This document shows, piece after piece, positions 39,329-47,039 of a stretch of 64,000 nucleotides of DNA. The notes beneath the pieces were generated by a model. The model was given only the letters and a program-made list of their open reading frames with translations. It was not told the origin of the DNA and searched no databases. The position numbers and the translations under genes were made by a program. Position 1 is the stretch's first letter, and every line of letters begins with the position of its first letter. Source of the DNA: Dokdonia pacifica (GTDB lineage Bacteria > Bacteroidota > Bacteroidia > Flavobacteriales > Flavobacteriaceae); NCBI RefSeq assembly GCF_900188275.1, contig NZ_FZNY01000005.1, positions 124,001 through 188,000 on the forward strand, read 5' to 3'.

Positions 39329-39350
39329 ATACGCTTTCGCGAAAGCGGTA
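39329..39350. repeat. Iterated palindrome, intergenic, in the ychF leader
   Basis: Exact core GCTTTCGCGAAAGC at 39333-39346, extended on one side to TATAC. It is close to the ychF start codon. Confidence 0.9.
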
Positions 39351-39445
39351 TTAATCCGCCCTCTTTTTCAGCGTGCAAAGATACAAGGGAAGAATCAAAA
39401 TACCATCATTTTATAGCTTTATACCTAATAAACCTTAAAATCTTC

Positions 39446-40834
39446 TTATTTATGAGCCTCAAGTGTTTTCTCTCCTAGGCTACCATACCAACGAGCAATC
39501 GTATTTTCGGCAGGTTTAAAACGGGGAGTAAAGTCTACATTTGTTTTTGCCCCTTCTGGAGTAGTACGTGTATGCCATTGCCAAATATAACAACCAGCAA
39601 ACCAAGGCTCATTCCATAGTTTTTGAAACATTGCTTCAAAAGCGCGTTGTTGGGTTTGATCTGATTTTTTCTTAGTAAGTGCACCAGTTAAAGCACCCCA
39701 TTCCCATGGAGCTATGGTTGCAGCTTCATCACTACGGTACCCTATTTCTGTAAATAAAATAGGCATCTTATAATCTGTTGACGCTTTTCTTAATGCAGCT
39801 ATATGTGTATCCCAACCCATTTTGATTGTTTCTAAATCTGGGTTTGTAGCTGTAGTTAAAGGAAAATAAGCTTGCACTCCTATATAATCAAGCTCCTTCC
39901 AGAAAGGAATATCTTCTATAGGATCATCCCAATTTGAAGCATATGTTAACCTCCCTGAATAAATTGTTTTGATTTCTTTTATAAATGGAAGCCAAGCATC
40001 TGGTTGATGCTTAATGGCTGTTCGCAGTTCTGTACCTATACAAAATAAAGGTACGTCCATCTTTGCAGCCATACGTGCGTATTGTAGCATTCGTTCTTCA
40101 TAACTTTTAAACCATGTTTCCCAATCTTCTTGAGAAAGTTGGAGATTAGAACGCCATCCTTCTCTCAACCAAATATGTGGTTTTAAATGCACACGTATAT
40201 CACGTTCCAGTAATCTTTGTATGTAACGCATTGTTACAGAATCTCGACGAGACCAAACACCCGGAATCACTGTTCCTTCTATACGATTGGAGGTTTCATT
40301 TTCCTGATCTATAAAGGGAATCACAGTAGCCCATTCTATATTATCTTTTATAAGATCTTTAGTAGCCTTTTGATGATCTTCTTTATCATAAGACCAAAAC
40401 ACACTCATCCCTCTATGTTTTCCATCTATATCATAAAGGTTTGTAGCTTTTTCAGAAGTGTTCTCAATACTATAATCCCAGTCATAATTAAAAAACTCTG
40501 TACTATTAAAAGTAATCATCCCTTGAATACTTATATAGATGACAAAAAGAGGAATGACCAAAGAAAAACTAAATCGTTTTAATGCTAAACTCCATCCTTT
40601 TTTCTTAAAACCACGTACAGCATATCGTATAATAATAAACAGCCCATAAACAAGTAGAAATAAAACGTGAAAGGCTATAAGAAAACGTTGTGTAGGCACA
40701 AAGACTCCTAGCATTTTAATAGCCTCTACAAACGAGACTTCTGCTCTCCAAATACCAATACAATACAACACAAAAAAAAGCCCCCAAGTACTTAGATACA
40801 GTTTTAAAAGGGTACGAAGTGTTTTAGTATTCAT
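39446..40834 (-). CDS. Membrane-anchored GH113-like glycoside hydrolase
   Basis: The 462-residue protein has three N-terminal membrane segments (about 10-30, 48-68, 88-108), then a TIM-barrel domain with the GH113 beta-mannanase pattern: RGMSVFWSY at the first strand, LKPHIWLREGW, the acid/base region FCIGTELR and the nucleophile region FTEIGYR (both Glu present), and a final WQWHTR. GH113 enzymes cut beta-1,4-mannan. Multiple membrane anchors are not typical of secreted mannanases, so the substrate may be an envelope polymer. No sugar-use genes are adjacent. The family call is good, the substrate is not shown. Confidence 0.75.
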   Translation of the reverse strand: MNTKTLRTLLKLYLSTWGLFFVLYCIGIWRAEVSFVEAIKMLGVFVPTQRFLIAFHVLFLLVYGLFIIIRYAVRGFKKKGWSLALKRFSFSLVIPLFVIYISIQGMITFNSTEFFNYDWDYSIENTSEKATNLYDIDGKHRGMSVFWSYDKEDHQKATKDLIKDNIEWATVIPFIDQENETSNRIEGTVIPGVWSRRDSVTMRYIQRLLERDIRVHLKPHIWLREGWRSNLQLSQEDWETWFKSYEERMLQYARMAAKMDVPLFCIGTELRTAIKHQPDAWLPFIKEIKTIYSGRLTYASNWDDPIEDIPFWKELDYIGVQAYFPLTTATNPDLETIKMGWDTHIAALRKASTDYKMPILFTEIGYRSDEAATIAPWEWGALTGALTKKKSDQTQQRAFEAMFQKLWNEPWFAGCYIWQWHTRTTPEGAKTNVDFTPRFKPAENTIARWYGSLGEKTLEAHK

Positions 40835-40896
40835 GGGTGTTTTCTAAAAAAGACCTATTACTTCTTAGAAGCTTATTCTCTATAATTGTTACACAA

Positions 40897-41727
40897 TTAT
40901 TCTTTTTTAAGAACTCGGTCTATGGCATCTGTATATGCTGGAAATATAACTAGGTCATTATGACCCCCTTCAGGAATCGTAATAAATTCTTTTGATGAAG
41001 TCGTCACTTTCTCAAATAGTTTCTGCCCGTGTTCATAAGCTACAACGGCATCTTCAGTTCCATGAAATACTGTAATAGGACAAGAAACGGATCCTATAAA
41101 TGTGTATGTCGGCATTTTATATTTTAATAACCGTTTTACAGGAAGCCATTTAAAACGCGAACTCGCCTCATCTTCTATACTGTAAAATGGGGTTTCTAAT
41201 GTAAGGTTTTTAGGATTGTTTTTACTGGCTACATAAGTGGCAAATGTGGTTCCTAAGCTTCTACCGTACACATGAATTTGTGATTCTGGATAGTTCGCTT
41301 TCGCGAAAGCATACCATACCTCACTATCGGTATATAAAGCCTGTTCTGGGCTCGGAACCTTTTCCTTAGCATCCCCACTTTTACCATAATTGCGATAATC
41401 CATCACAATCACCGAATATCCTTTTTTTGTAAAAAAACTGGTAATTTCTCCCCAACGTCTTACACTACCGGCATTACCGTGATAATATAAAATGACACCT
41501 TTGGCATCTACTACAGGAAAATGGAGCCCGTGTAGTTGAGCACCTCCTTCTCCTTCTTGATATACTTCTTCAAAAGGAGCATCAAATTCAAAAACATAAT
41601 CTTTAGGTAACTGCTCTGGGTGAAATAGCATACTCTCCTGAAAGAAGTAAAGACCACCACATAAAATTGCATAAATATTTCCCAAAACAAACAGCAGGAT
41701 TGCTCCCCTTTTTAGTGTACGCTTCAT
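40897..41727 (-). CDS. Membrane-anchored alpha/beta hydrolase, copy A
   Basis: The 276-residue protein has an N-terminal membrane segment (about 8-29) and an alpha/beta hydrolase domain of the ABHD13/17-like (BAAT-type serine aminopeptidase) group. The oxyanion motif YYHGNAGS (82-89), nucleophile elbow GRSLG (S157), acid region HGTEDAV and the late His in GGHNDL are present. Residues 140-144 read AFAKA, from an exact iterated palindrome. A paralogue at 42764-43633 aligns without gaps across this place. The two flank a pair of double-glycine-leader peptide genes. Substrate unknown. Confidence 0.85.
   Translation of the reverse strand: MKRTLKRGAILLFVLGNIYAILCGGLYFFQESMLFHPEQLPKDYVFEFDAPFEEVYQEGEGGAQLHGLHFPVVDAKGVILYYHGNAGSVRRWGEITSFFTKKGYSVIVMDYRNYGKSGDAKEKVPSPEQALYTDSEVWYAFAKANYPESQIHVYGRSLGTTFATYVASKNNPKNLTLETPFYSIEDEASSRFKWLPVKRLLKYKMPTYTFIGSVSCPITVFHGTEDAVVAYEHGQKLFEKVTTSSKEFITIPEGGHNDLVIFPAYTDAIDRVLKKE
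41296..41310. repeat. Iterated palindrome inside hydrolase A
   Basis: Exact core GCTTTCGCGAAAGC at 41297-41310, read as AFAKA at residues 140-144. Confidence 0.92.
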
Positions 41728-41882
41728 CGCATAAGTTTATAATACACAAAGTAACTGTTTTTAATAGGAATAAAAAAGAACACCTAAGTGTATACGTCTA
41801 TATACCTAAGTGTTTGTTTGGACAAAATAATAGAATTGGCAAACAGACTGTGGTGCTCGTCTATTTACCTTTTATTTAGAGT

Positions 41883-42101
41883 TTAGCCTCCAAAACCTCC
41901 AAAACAAGATCTATTATCATAAATGCACAGTTGTTGTCCGCTACTTGTGGTACCACAAGCAGAAATACAGAAAGGTGCTCCTGGAATTTGACAATCTGCA
42001 TCTGTATTACAGAAAATAGGAACAGAACCTCCACTTATTAATAACTGTTGTTCTTTGCTCAATTTTTGAGCTCCTTTTACACTTGAAATCTTTTTTAACA
42101 T
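41883..42101 (-). CDS. Double-glycine-leader Cys-rich peptide precursor 1
   Basis: The 72-residue product has a leader of about 25 residues ending in a double glycine (LSKEQQLLISGG), the processing signal used by bacteriocin-type and RiPP precursors exported by C39-peptidase ABC transporters. The mature part (about 47 residues) has six Cys and Gly-rich tail GGFGG, so disulfides or modification are likely. A second precursor (42194-42403) has a related leader. No modification enzyme, peptidase transporter or immunity gene is visible in the window. Bioactivity is not shown. Confidence 0.75.
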   Translation of the reverse strand: MLKKISSVKGAQKLSKEQQLLISGGSVPIFCNTDADCQIPGAPFCISACGTTSSGQQLCIYDNRSCFGGFGG

Positions 42102-42127
42102 AGTATTGTTTTTTAAAATTAATATGA

Positions 42128-42148
42128 CTCTGAACTAAAAACCCAGAG
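42128..42148 (-). promoter_or_regulatory. Leader hairpin upstream of peptide gene 1
   Basis: CTCTG/CAGAG arms with 11 bases between, about 27 bp before the ATG. The same arms occur upstream of peptide gene 2. Confidence 0.45.
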
Positions 42149-42158
42149 AATTTCTCGC

Positions 42159-42178
42159 ATCTAGTTCTAGAACTAGAT
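42159..42178. repeat. Perfect 20-bp palindrome between the two peptide genes
   Basis: ATCTAGTTCTAGAACTAGAT, 10-bp arms without a spacer. It could be an operator for peptide gene 1 or a weak terminator of gene 2; no T-run is present. Confidence 0.6.
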
Positions 42179-42193
42179 ACCTATGACTACTAT

Positions 42194-42403
42194 TTAATCT
42201 CCGATTCCGCCACCAAAAATTAGGCATTGATGGGTTTCATAACTGCCTTTACAGCATCCATTAGCAAGAGGACCACCACCACAAGCAATACATTCACTTG
42301 CTGGATATGTAGGACAATTTGCTCTAAATCCACCACTAACATCTCGTTGTTCTGATGTATTTAATTTTTTAATTCCTTTTAATTTTAAAATGTTTTTTAA
42401 CAT
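42194..42403 (-). CDS. Double-glycine-leader Cys-rich peptide precursor 2
   Basis: The 69-residue product has a related leader (MLKNILKLKGIKKLNTSEQRDV) ending in SGG at about residue 24-25. The mature part has six Cys, including an adjacent Cys pair (NGCCKG), and a Gly-rich end (FGGGIGD). The mature cores of the two peptides are dissimilar in sequence but share Cys-richness and length, as expected for leader-conserved, core-variable natural-product families. Processing and export genes must lie elsewhere. It is 92 bp upstream of precursor 1 on the same strand. Confidence 0.75.
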   Translation of the reverse strand: MLKNILKLKGIKKLNTSEQRDVSGGFRANCPTYPASECIACGGGPLANGCCKGSYETHQCLIFGGGIGD

Positions 42404-42763
42404 AGCTTATAAATTTAAATGATACATACTCTGATCAGTTTAAGACATCCAGAGTTTCTGTCTAACAAACTAGTATTGTATGATTTAAATGTAGATTCGT
42501 TTATCAGGTTTTGCAAAAAAACTATTCCATTTTTCATGAATAATGATAACATCTAAAAAGCTCCCTACAAAAGTTTACTCACAGCGCTGATTACATCTGC
42601 AATGCATTGTAAGCAAACAACTTACAGTTACCATGTGGATTTACAATTATTTAAGAATTTGAATAAGCATATTAGACTACTTTTAAGAAAAGTAATCTAT
42701 ATTAAAGAATGTAACTACAGAATATATGAATAAAGGAAATACAGCGTGTTGTATCTAAAATAC
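42404..42763. other. Intergenic region, 360 bp
   Basis: It holds the 5' region of peptide gene 2 with the leader hairpin CTCTG (42429-42433) / CAGAG (42450-42454), matching that before peptide gene 1. The rest is AT-rich with no gene seen. Confidence 0.5.
42429..42454 (-). promoter_or_regulatory. Leader hairpin upstream of peptide gene 2
   Basis: CTCTG/CAGAG arms with 16 bases between, about 26 bp before the ATG, matching the hairpin at 42128-42148. Confidence 0.45.
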
Positions 42764-43633
42764 CTAAGCATTTTTGCGTTTTGTATTATGGATTACCTTA
42801 AAGCTAGAACCTTCTAAGTCAACTTTTTTAGGTGTAGAATGAAGAATTTCAGTAAGCATTTTATGATAGCTCTCAAAATTATTAAGGTTTTTATGTCCTC
42901 CGTCTATCACCGTATATAACTTCGTAAGTTTAGGTTTAATTTTAGAGAGTTTTACACTCGTTTTATAAGGAATTAATTTATCGTCAGTTCCATGAATAAT
43001 ATGAATAGGACACTGTACGTATTTAAGCCATTTATAGGTTGGTAACGGGTACTTGATTAATAAAGACAATGGCATAAAAGGCGCATACCGTGCCGTTACT
43101 TTTGTAAGACTATAATAAGGGGCATCTAAGATTAACATCCTTGGATTATTTACAGAAGCAATCTTGGTAGCAAGTCCTGAACCCAAACTTCTTCCATATA
43201 AAATGATATGCTTCTCATCTACATGCTCACGTAGTTTATTATAAATCACTTGTAAATCACGTTTAAGCGCTTTTTGATTACGGCGTCCAGTACTTTTCCC
43301 AAACCCTCTATAATCCATCATTACAACATCATAACCATTACGGGTAAAATCTACTGCAAATTTTCCCCATCCTTTGATACTCTTAGAGTTCCCTTTGAGA
43401 TATAATACCACGCCTTTAGGTTTTTCAACTTTAAAATGAAGTCCGTTTAATTGAGCGCCATCTCTAGTTTCAATGGTGTATTCATCTACTTCTTGATTTT
43501 CATAAAAGAACTGAAAATCGGCAGGTAATTTTTCTGGCTTAAACAGGAAATAGTCTTGTAAGTAATACAGTAGTATACTTATAACCACATATATTACTAA
43601 GATAAATATTAAAGTTGAAACCCAATACGCCAT
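42764..43633 (-). CDS. Membrane-anchored alpha/beta hydrolase, copy B
   Basis: The 289-residue protein (first ATG at 43633; an in-frame GTG at 43672 would add 13 residues) has a membrane segment (about 3-24) and an alpha/beta hydrolase domain like copy A: GRSLG with nucleophile S149, HGTDDKL acid region and GGHKNL His. The oxyanion segment reads YLKGNSKS; the usual His of HGN is replaced by Lys, so activity may differ. A C-terminal extension of about 25 residues is Lys-rich. Across the stretch where copy A has AFAKA, this protein has NKLRE with the same spacing. Confidence 0.82.
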   Translation of the reverse strand: MAYWVSTLIFILVIYVVISILLYYLQDYFLFKPEKLPADFQFFYENQEVDEYTIETRDGAQLNGLHFKVEKPKGVVLYLKGNSKSIKGWGKFAVDFTRNGYDVVMMDYRGFGKSTGRRNQKALKRDLQVIYNKLREHVDEKHIILYGRSLGSGLATKIASVNNPRMLILDAPYYSLTKVTARYAPFMPLSLLIKYPLPTYKWLKYVQCPIHIIHGTDDKLIPYKTSVKLSKIKPKLTKLYTVIDGGHKNLNNFESYHKMLTEILHSTPKKVDLEGSSFKVIHNTKRKNA

Positions 43634-43690
43634 GCTTAAAGGTAGGGAAAAAGCATAAATTACATAATACACATAGTGAATTGTTCTTTA

Positions 43691-43710
43691 TACGCTTTCG
43701 CGAAAGCGTA
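43691..43710. repeat. Iterated palindrome, intergenic (full 20-mer)
   Basis: Exact TACGCTTTCGCGAAAGCGTA, about 58 bp before the hydrolase B ATG. Confidence 0.92.
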
Positions 43711-43850
43711 CTCAGTATCAATATCATTGCTATTTTAGAAAGACTAAAAAAGCTCGTAAACCCTTACAAACGTTAAATTCTTTAACATAAAAGCCCTTTT
43801 ATAGACACTGATAGTGTTGTACATTGTACCTTTCTAATAAACAAAAAACT

Positions 43851-46727
43851 ATGACTTTACAAAAATCTCTACAACTAGCGTTTATGGCCATCATATTCTC
43901 TGGTTTTTTTATTGCTTGTACAGAAGGTGGTATTTCAAGCGGTGGTGATGCCGAAGAAAGCTCTTCCTTATCTGTAGATTATGAAAAGTATGAACTTGAA
44001 AATGGACTTGATGTCATTTTACATCAAGATAAAAGTGATCCTATTGTTTCTTTAGCTATTCAATATGGTGTAGGGTCAAATCGTGAAAAAACTGGACGTA
44101 CAGGATTTGCGCATCTTTTTGAGCATATGTTATTCCAAGAATCTGAAAATGTACCTCAAGATCAGTTTTTTAAAAAAATACAAGATGCAGGAGGAACCCT
44201 TAATGGAGGAACATGGAAAGATGGGACTATCTACTATGAAGTAGTACCTAACAATGCTATGGAAATGGTTATGTGGTTAGAAAGTGACCGCATGGGATAC
44301 CTTATTAATACGGTAACTGAATCTGCTTTTTATAACCAACAAGAAGTAGTACAAAATGAAAAGCGTCAGCGTGTAGATAACAATCCATACGGACATACCA
44401 ATTGGGTGCTGGATAAAAACATCTATCCAGAAGGACATCCATACAACTGGCAAGTTATTGGAGAACTAGTAGATCTTCAAAATGCTACTATTGATGATGT
44501 AAAAGAATTTTATGCAAAATACTACGGTCCTAATAATGCAACACTTGTATTAGCTGGAGACTTCGAAAAGGAAGAAGCAAAAGCAATGATCGAAAAGTAT
44601 TTTGGAGAAATTAAAAGAGGTCAAGATGTTCCTAAATTAAAGCCTCAACGTGTTACGTTGGCTGAAACAAAGAAATTATATCATGAAGATAATTTTGCGC
44701 AAGCGCCACAATTACATATGGTATGGCCTACTCTAGAGCAATATACTGACGATGCATATGCGTTAGATTTCTTAGCAGAAATTCTTTCTGACGGAAAAGA
44801 GGCTCCTATTTATGAAGTACTTGTAAAAGAAAAAGAATTGACTTCAAATGCATTTGCCTATAGCAATGCGCAAGAGATTGCAGGTGAGTTCCATATTATT
44901 GTAACTGCTAGTGCAGGAAAAGATCTTGACGATGTAGAAGCTGGAATTTTTGAAGCGATGCAACGTTTTGAAACCAATGGAATTCCTGAAGGAGATGTAG
45001 ATCGTATCAAAGCTAGTCTTGAAACAGATTTCTATAATGGAATTAGCAGTGTATTAGGAAAGTCTTTCCAAATGGCACAATACAATGTATTTGCTGGAGA
45101 GCCTAGCTTTATTGAAAAAGATATTGAAAATATCAAGAAGGTGACAGAAGCAGATATCATGCGTGTGTATAATACTTACATCAAAGACAAGCCATATGTA
45201 TTAACTAGTTTTGTTCCTAAAGGACAACTAGATCTTATTGTTGAAAATTCTGAAAAAGCACCTATCGTAGAAGAAGCAATTACAGAAAATGTAGTTAAAG
45301 AAATAGAAGATGCAGCAACTGAAGTTGTAAAAACACCTTCAAACTTTGATCGCTCGGTAGAGCCTGCACAAGGACCTGCACCTGCACTTAACATTCCTGA
45401 TAGCTGGACAGCAGAATTAGGAAATGGAATGAAAGTATATGGTATTGAGCAAAACGAAATCCCTACCGTAAACTTCAACTTAGTAATTGAAGGAGGACAT
45501 TTATTAGATAGTAAAGACAAAAATGGTGTTGCCAACCTCATGACAGATATCATGATGGAAGGAACAGCTACCAAAACACCAGCTGAGCTAGAAAAAGCAA
45601 TTCAAAGCCTTGGTGCTAGTATCAATATGTTTACAGGACGTGAGTCTATCGTTATACAAGGAAACACGCTTACACGTAACTTTGAAGCTACTATGGATCT
45701 CATTGAAGAGATTTTATTAGAACCACGTTGGGATGAAGAAGAGTTTGGACGTATTAAAATTGCTACAATCAACGGGATTAAGCGTTCTAGCGCAAATCCA
45801 AATGTAATTGCAAATAGAATTTATACAAAAACACTATACGGAGAAGATCATATTTTCTCATACCCATCTAGTGGTACAGAAGCTTCTGTAAATGCACTTA
45901 CTATGGATGATTTAAAAGAGTTTTATAACAAAAACTTCTCTCCATCTATCAGTAGATTCCACATTGTAGGAAAGATCAAAAAAGAATCTGCATTAAATGC
46001 ACTAAAAGACCTAGAAGAAAAATGGGCAGCAAAAGATGTTGAAATTCCTACTTATGAAATTCCAGAACAAAGAGGAAACTCTTCTTTATTATTTGTAGAT
46101 GTGCCAAACGCAAAACAATCGGTGATTAATATTGGATACCTAGGTTTAGCACGTACAGATAAAGATTTTTATCCTGCTGAAGTAATGAATTATAAATTAG
46201 GAGGTACTTTTAATAGTGTTGTAAACTCTATACTTCGTGAAGAAAAAGGATACACCTATGGAGCGCGTACTAACTTTAGTGGTACAAAAATCCCAGGAAC
46301 ATTTACGGCTTCTTCTAGTGTACGTACAAATACAACAGGAGAATCTGTACAAATCTTTAAAGATGAAATTGCACGTTACAAAGAAGGTATCAATGCAGAA
46401 GACCTTGAGTTTACGAAAAATGCATTGATTAAATCAAATGCACGTCGTTTTGAAACGCAAGGAGCTCTTTTGGGAATGCTACGTGAGATGAGTGCCTATA
46501 ACTTAGCACCTAATTATATAGAGGGTGAAGAAGCGATAGTACGTAATATGACGCTAGAACAGCACAAAGCACTTGCAAACAAATATCTTGATGAGTCAAG
46601 AATGGCATATTTAGTTGTAGGAGATGCTGCTACACAATATGCTCAGTTTACAAAAATGGGATTTGACGAGGTAAAATTACTAGACAAAGATGGTAATGAA
46701 ACAGAATTAAAAGCTGTAAAACAGTAA
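43851..46727 (+). CDS. M16 zinc metallopeptidase lipoprotein (two-domain, pitrilysin type)
   Basis: The 958-residue protein has a lipoprotein signal (FFIAC, Cys23; ATG 43851 chosen, nine residues after an upstream frame start, because it begins the signal). Domain 1 has the inverted zinc motif HLFEH (H88, E91, H92) and the distal Glu region NEKRQR. A Glu/Ala-rich linker at about 480-500 leads to domain 2, which lacks HxxEH and ends with the family R/Y pair region (EEKGYTYGARTNF). One chain thus holds an active and an inactive M16 half. Periplasmic peptide degradation is inferred. Confidence 0.93.
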   Translation: MTLQKSLQLAFMAIIFSGFFIACTEGGISSGGDAEESSSLSVDYEKYELENGLDVILHQDKSDPIVSLAIQYGVGSNREKTGRTGFAHLFEHMLFQESENVPQDQFFKKIQDAGGTLNGGTWKDGTIYYEVVPNNAMEMVMWLESDRMGYLINTVTESAFYNQQEVVQNEKRQRVDNNPYGHTNWVLDKNIYPEGHPYNWQVIGELVDLQNATIDDVKEFYAKYYGPNNATLVLAGDFEKEEAKAMIEKYFGEIKRGQDVPKLKPQRVTLAETKKLYHEDNFAQAPQLHMVWPTLEQYTDDAYALDFLAEILSDGKEAPIYEVLVKEKELTSNAFAYSNAQEIAGEFHIIVTASAGKDLDDVEAGIFEAMQRFETNGIPEGDVDRIKASLETDFYNGISSVLGKSFQMAQYNVFAGEPSFIEKDIENIKKVTEADIMRVYNTYIKDKPYVLTSFVPKGQLDLIVENSEKAPIVEEAITENVVKEIEDAATEVVKTPSNFDRSVEPAQGPAPALNIPDSWTAELGNGMKVYGIEQNEIPTVNFNLVIEGGHLLDSKDKNGVANLMTDIMMEGTATKTPAELEKAIQSLGASINMFTGRESIVIQGNTLTRNFEATMDLIEEILLEPRWDEEEFGRIKIATINGIKRSSANPNVIANRIYTKTLYGEDHIFSYPSSGTEASVNALTMDDLKEFYNKNFSPSISRFHIVGKIKKESALNALKDLEEKWAAKDVEIPTYEIPEQRGNSSLLFVDVPNAKQSVINIGYLGLARTDKDFYPAEVMNYKLGGTFNSVVNSILREEKGYTYGARTNFSGTKIPGTFTASSSVRTNTTGESVQIFKDEIARYKEGINAEDLEFTKNALIKSNARRFETQGALLGMLREMSAYNLAPNYIEGEEAIVRNMTLEQHKALANKYLDESRMAYLVVGDAATQYAQFTKMGFDEVKLLDKDGNETELKAVKQ

Positions 46728-46747
46728 ACCGTTTATTAGAATTATAG

Positions 46748-46780
46748 AAAAGGGACATCACTATTGATGTCCTTTTTTTT
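46748..46780 (+). terminator. Terminator of the M16 gene
   Basis: Stem AAAAGGGACATCA/TGATGTCC-TTTT with one bulge, 4-base loop and eight T. Confidence 0.85.
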
Positions 46781-47039
46781 ATTCCCTTGAAGAAAGGAGT
46801 TTGTTTCTTTTTTTGGCGATGAAAAAAAGAAAAATTGGATATTGAGATCCTTATTTTTCGTTTTCCCGACCCTAAAGGGAGTGAAAAATAAACAGTCGTA
46901 CTAATAAAAATATGCTCATCCATTTTAGAAATAATGAAAAGCATATTCAGCTTAATAAAATTAAATAACCAGCTGCCTATCTCCATAGGAATAAAAACAT
47001 CTTTTTTAAGTACCTTAGTCTTTCCTATAAAAATCACCT
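46781..47039. other. Gap before the BCCT gene
   Basis: AT-rich with no convincing gene. A plus-strand ATG at 46933 opens a frame that ends at TGA 47055, just where the BCCT frame begins; see finding on the BCCT start. Confidence 0.4.

Noticed and set aside
41883-43633. Complete bacteriocin or RiPP biosynthesis cluster
   Set aside because: Only precursor peptides are seen; no transporter, modification enzyme or immunity protein in the window.
46648-47037. A minus-strand open frame of about 130 codons across the end of the M16 gene and the gap before BCCT
   Set aside because: No family pattern, no signal and odd composition; it overlaps the M16 coding end and its terminator.
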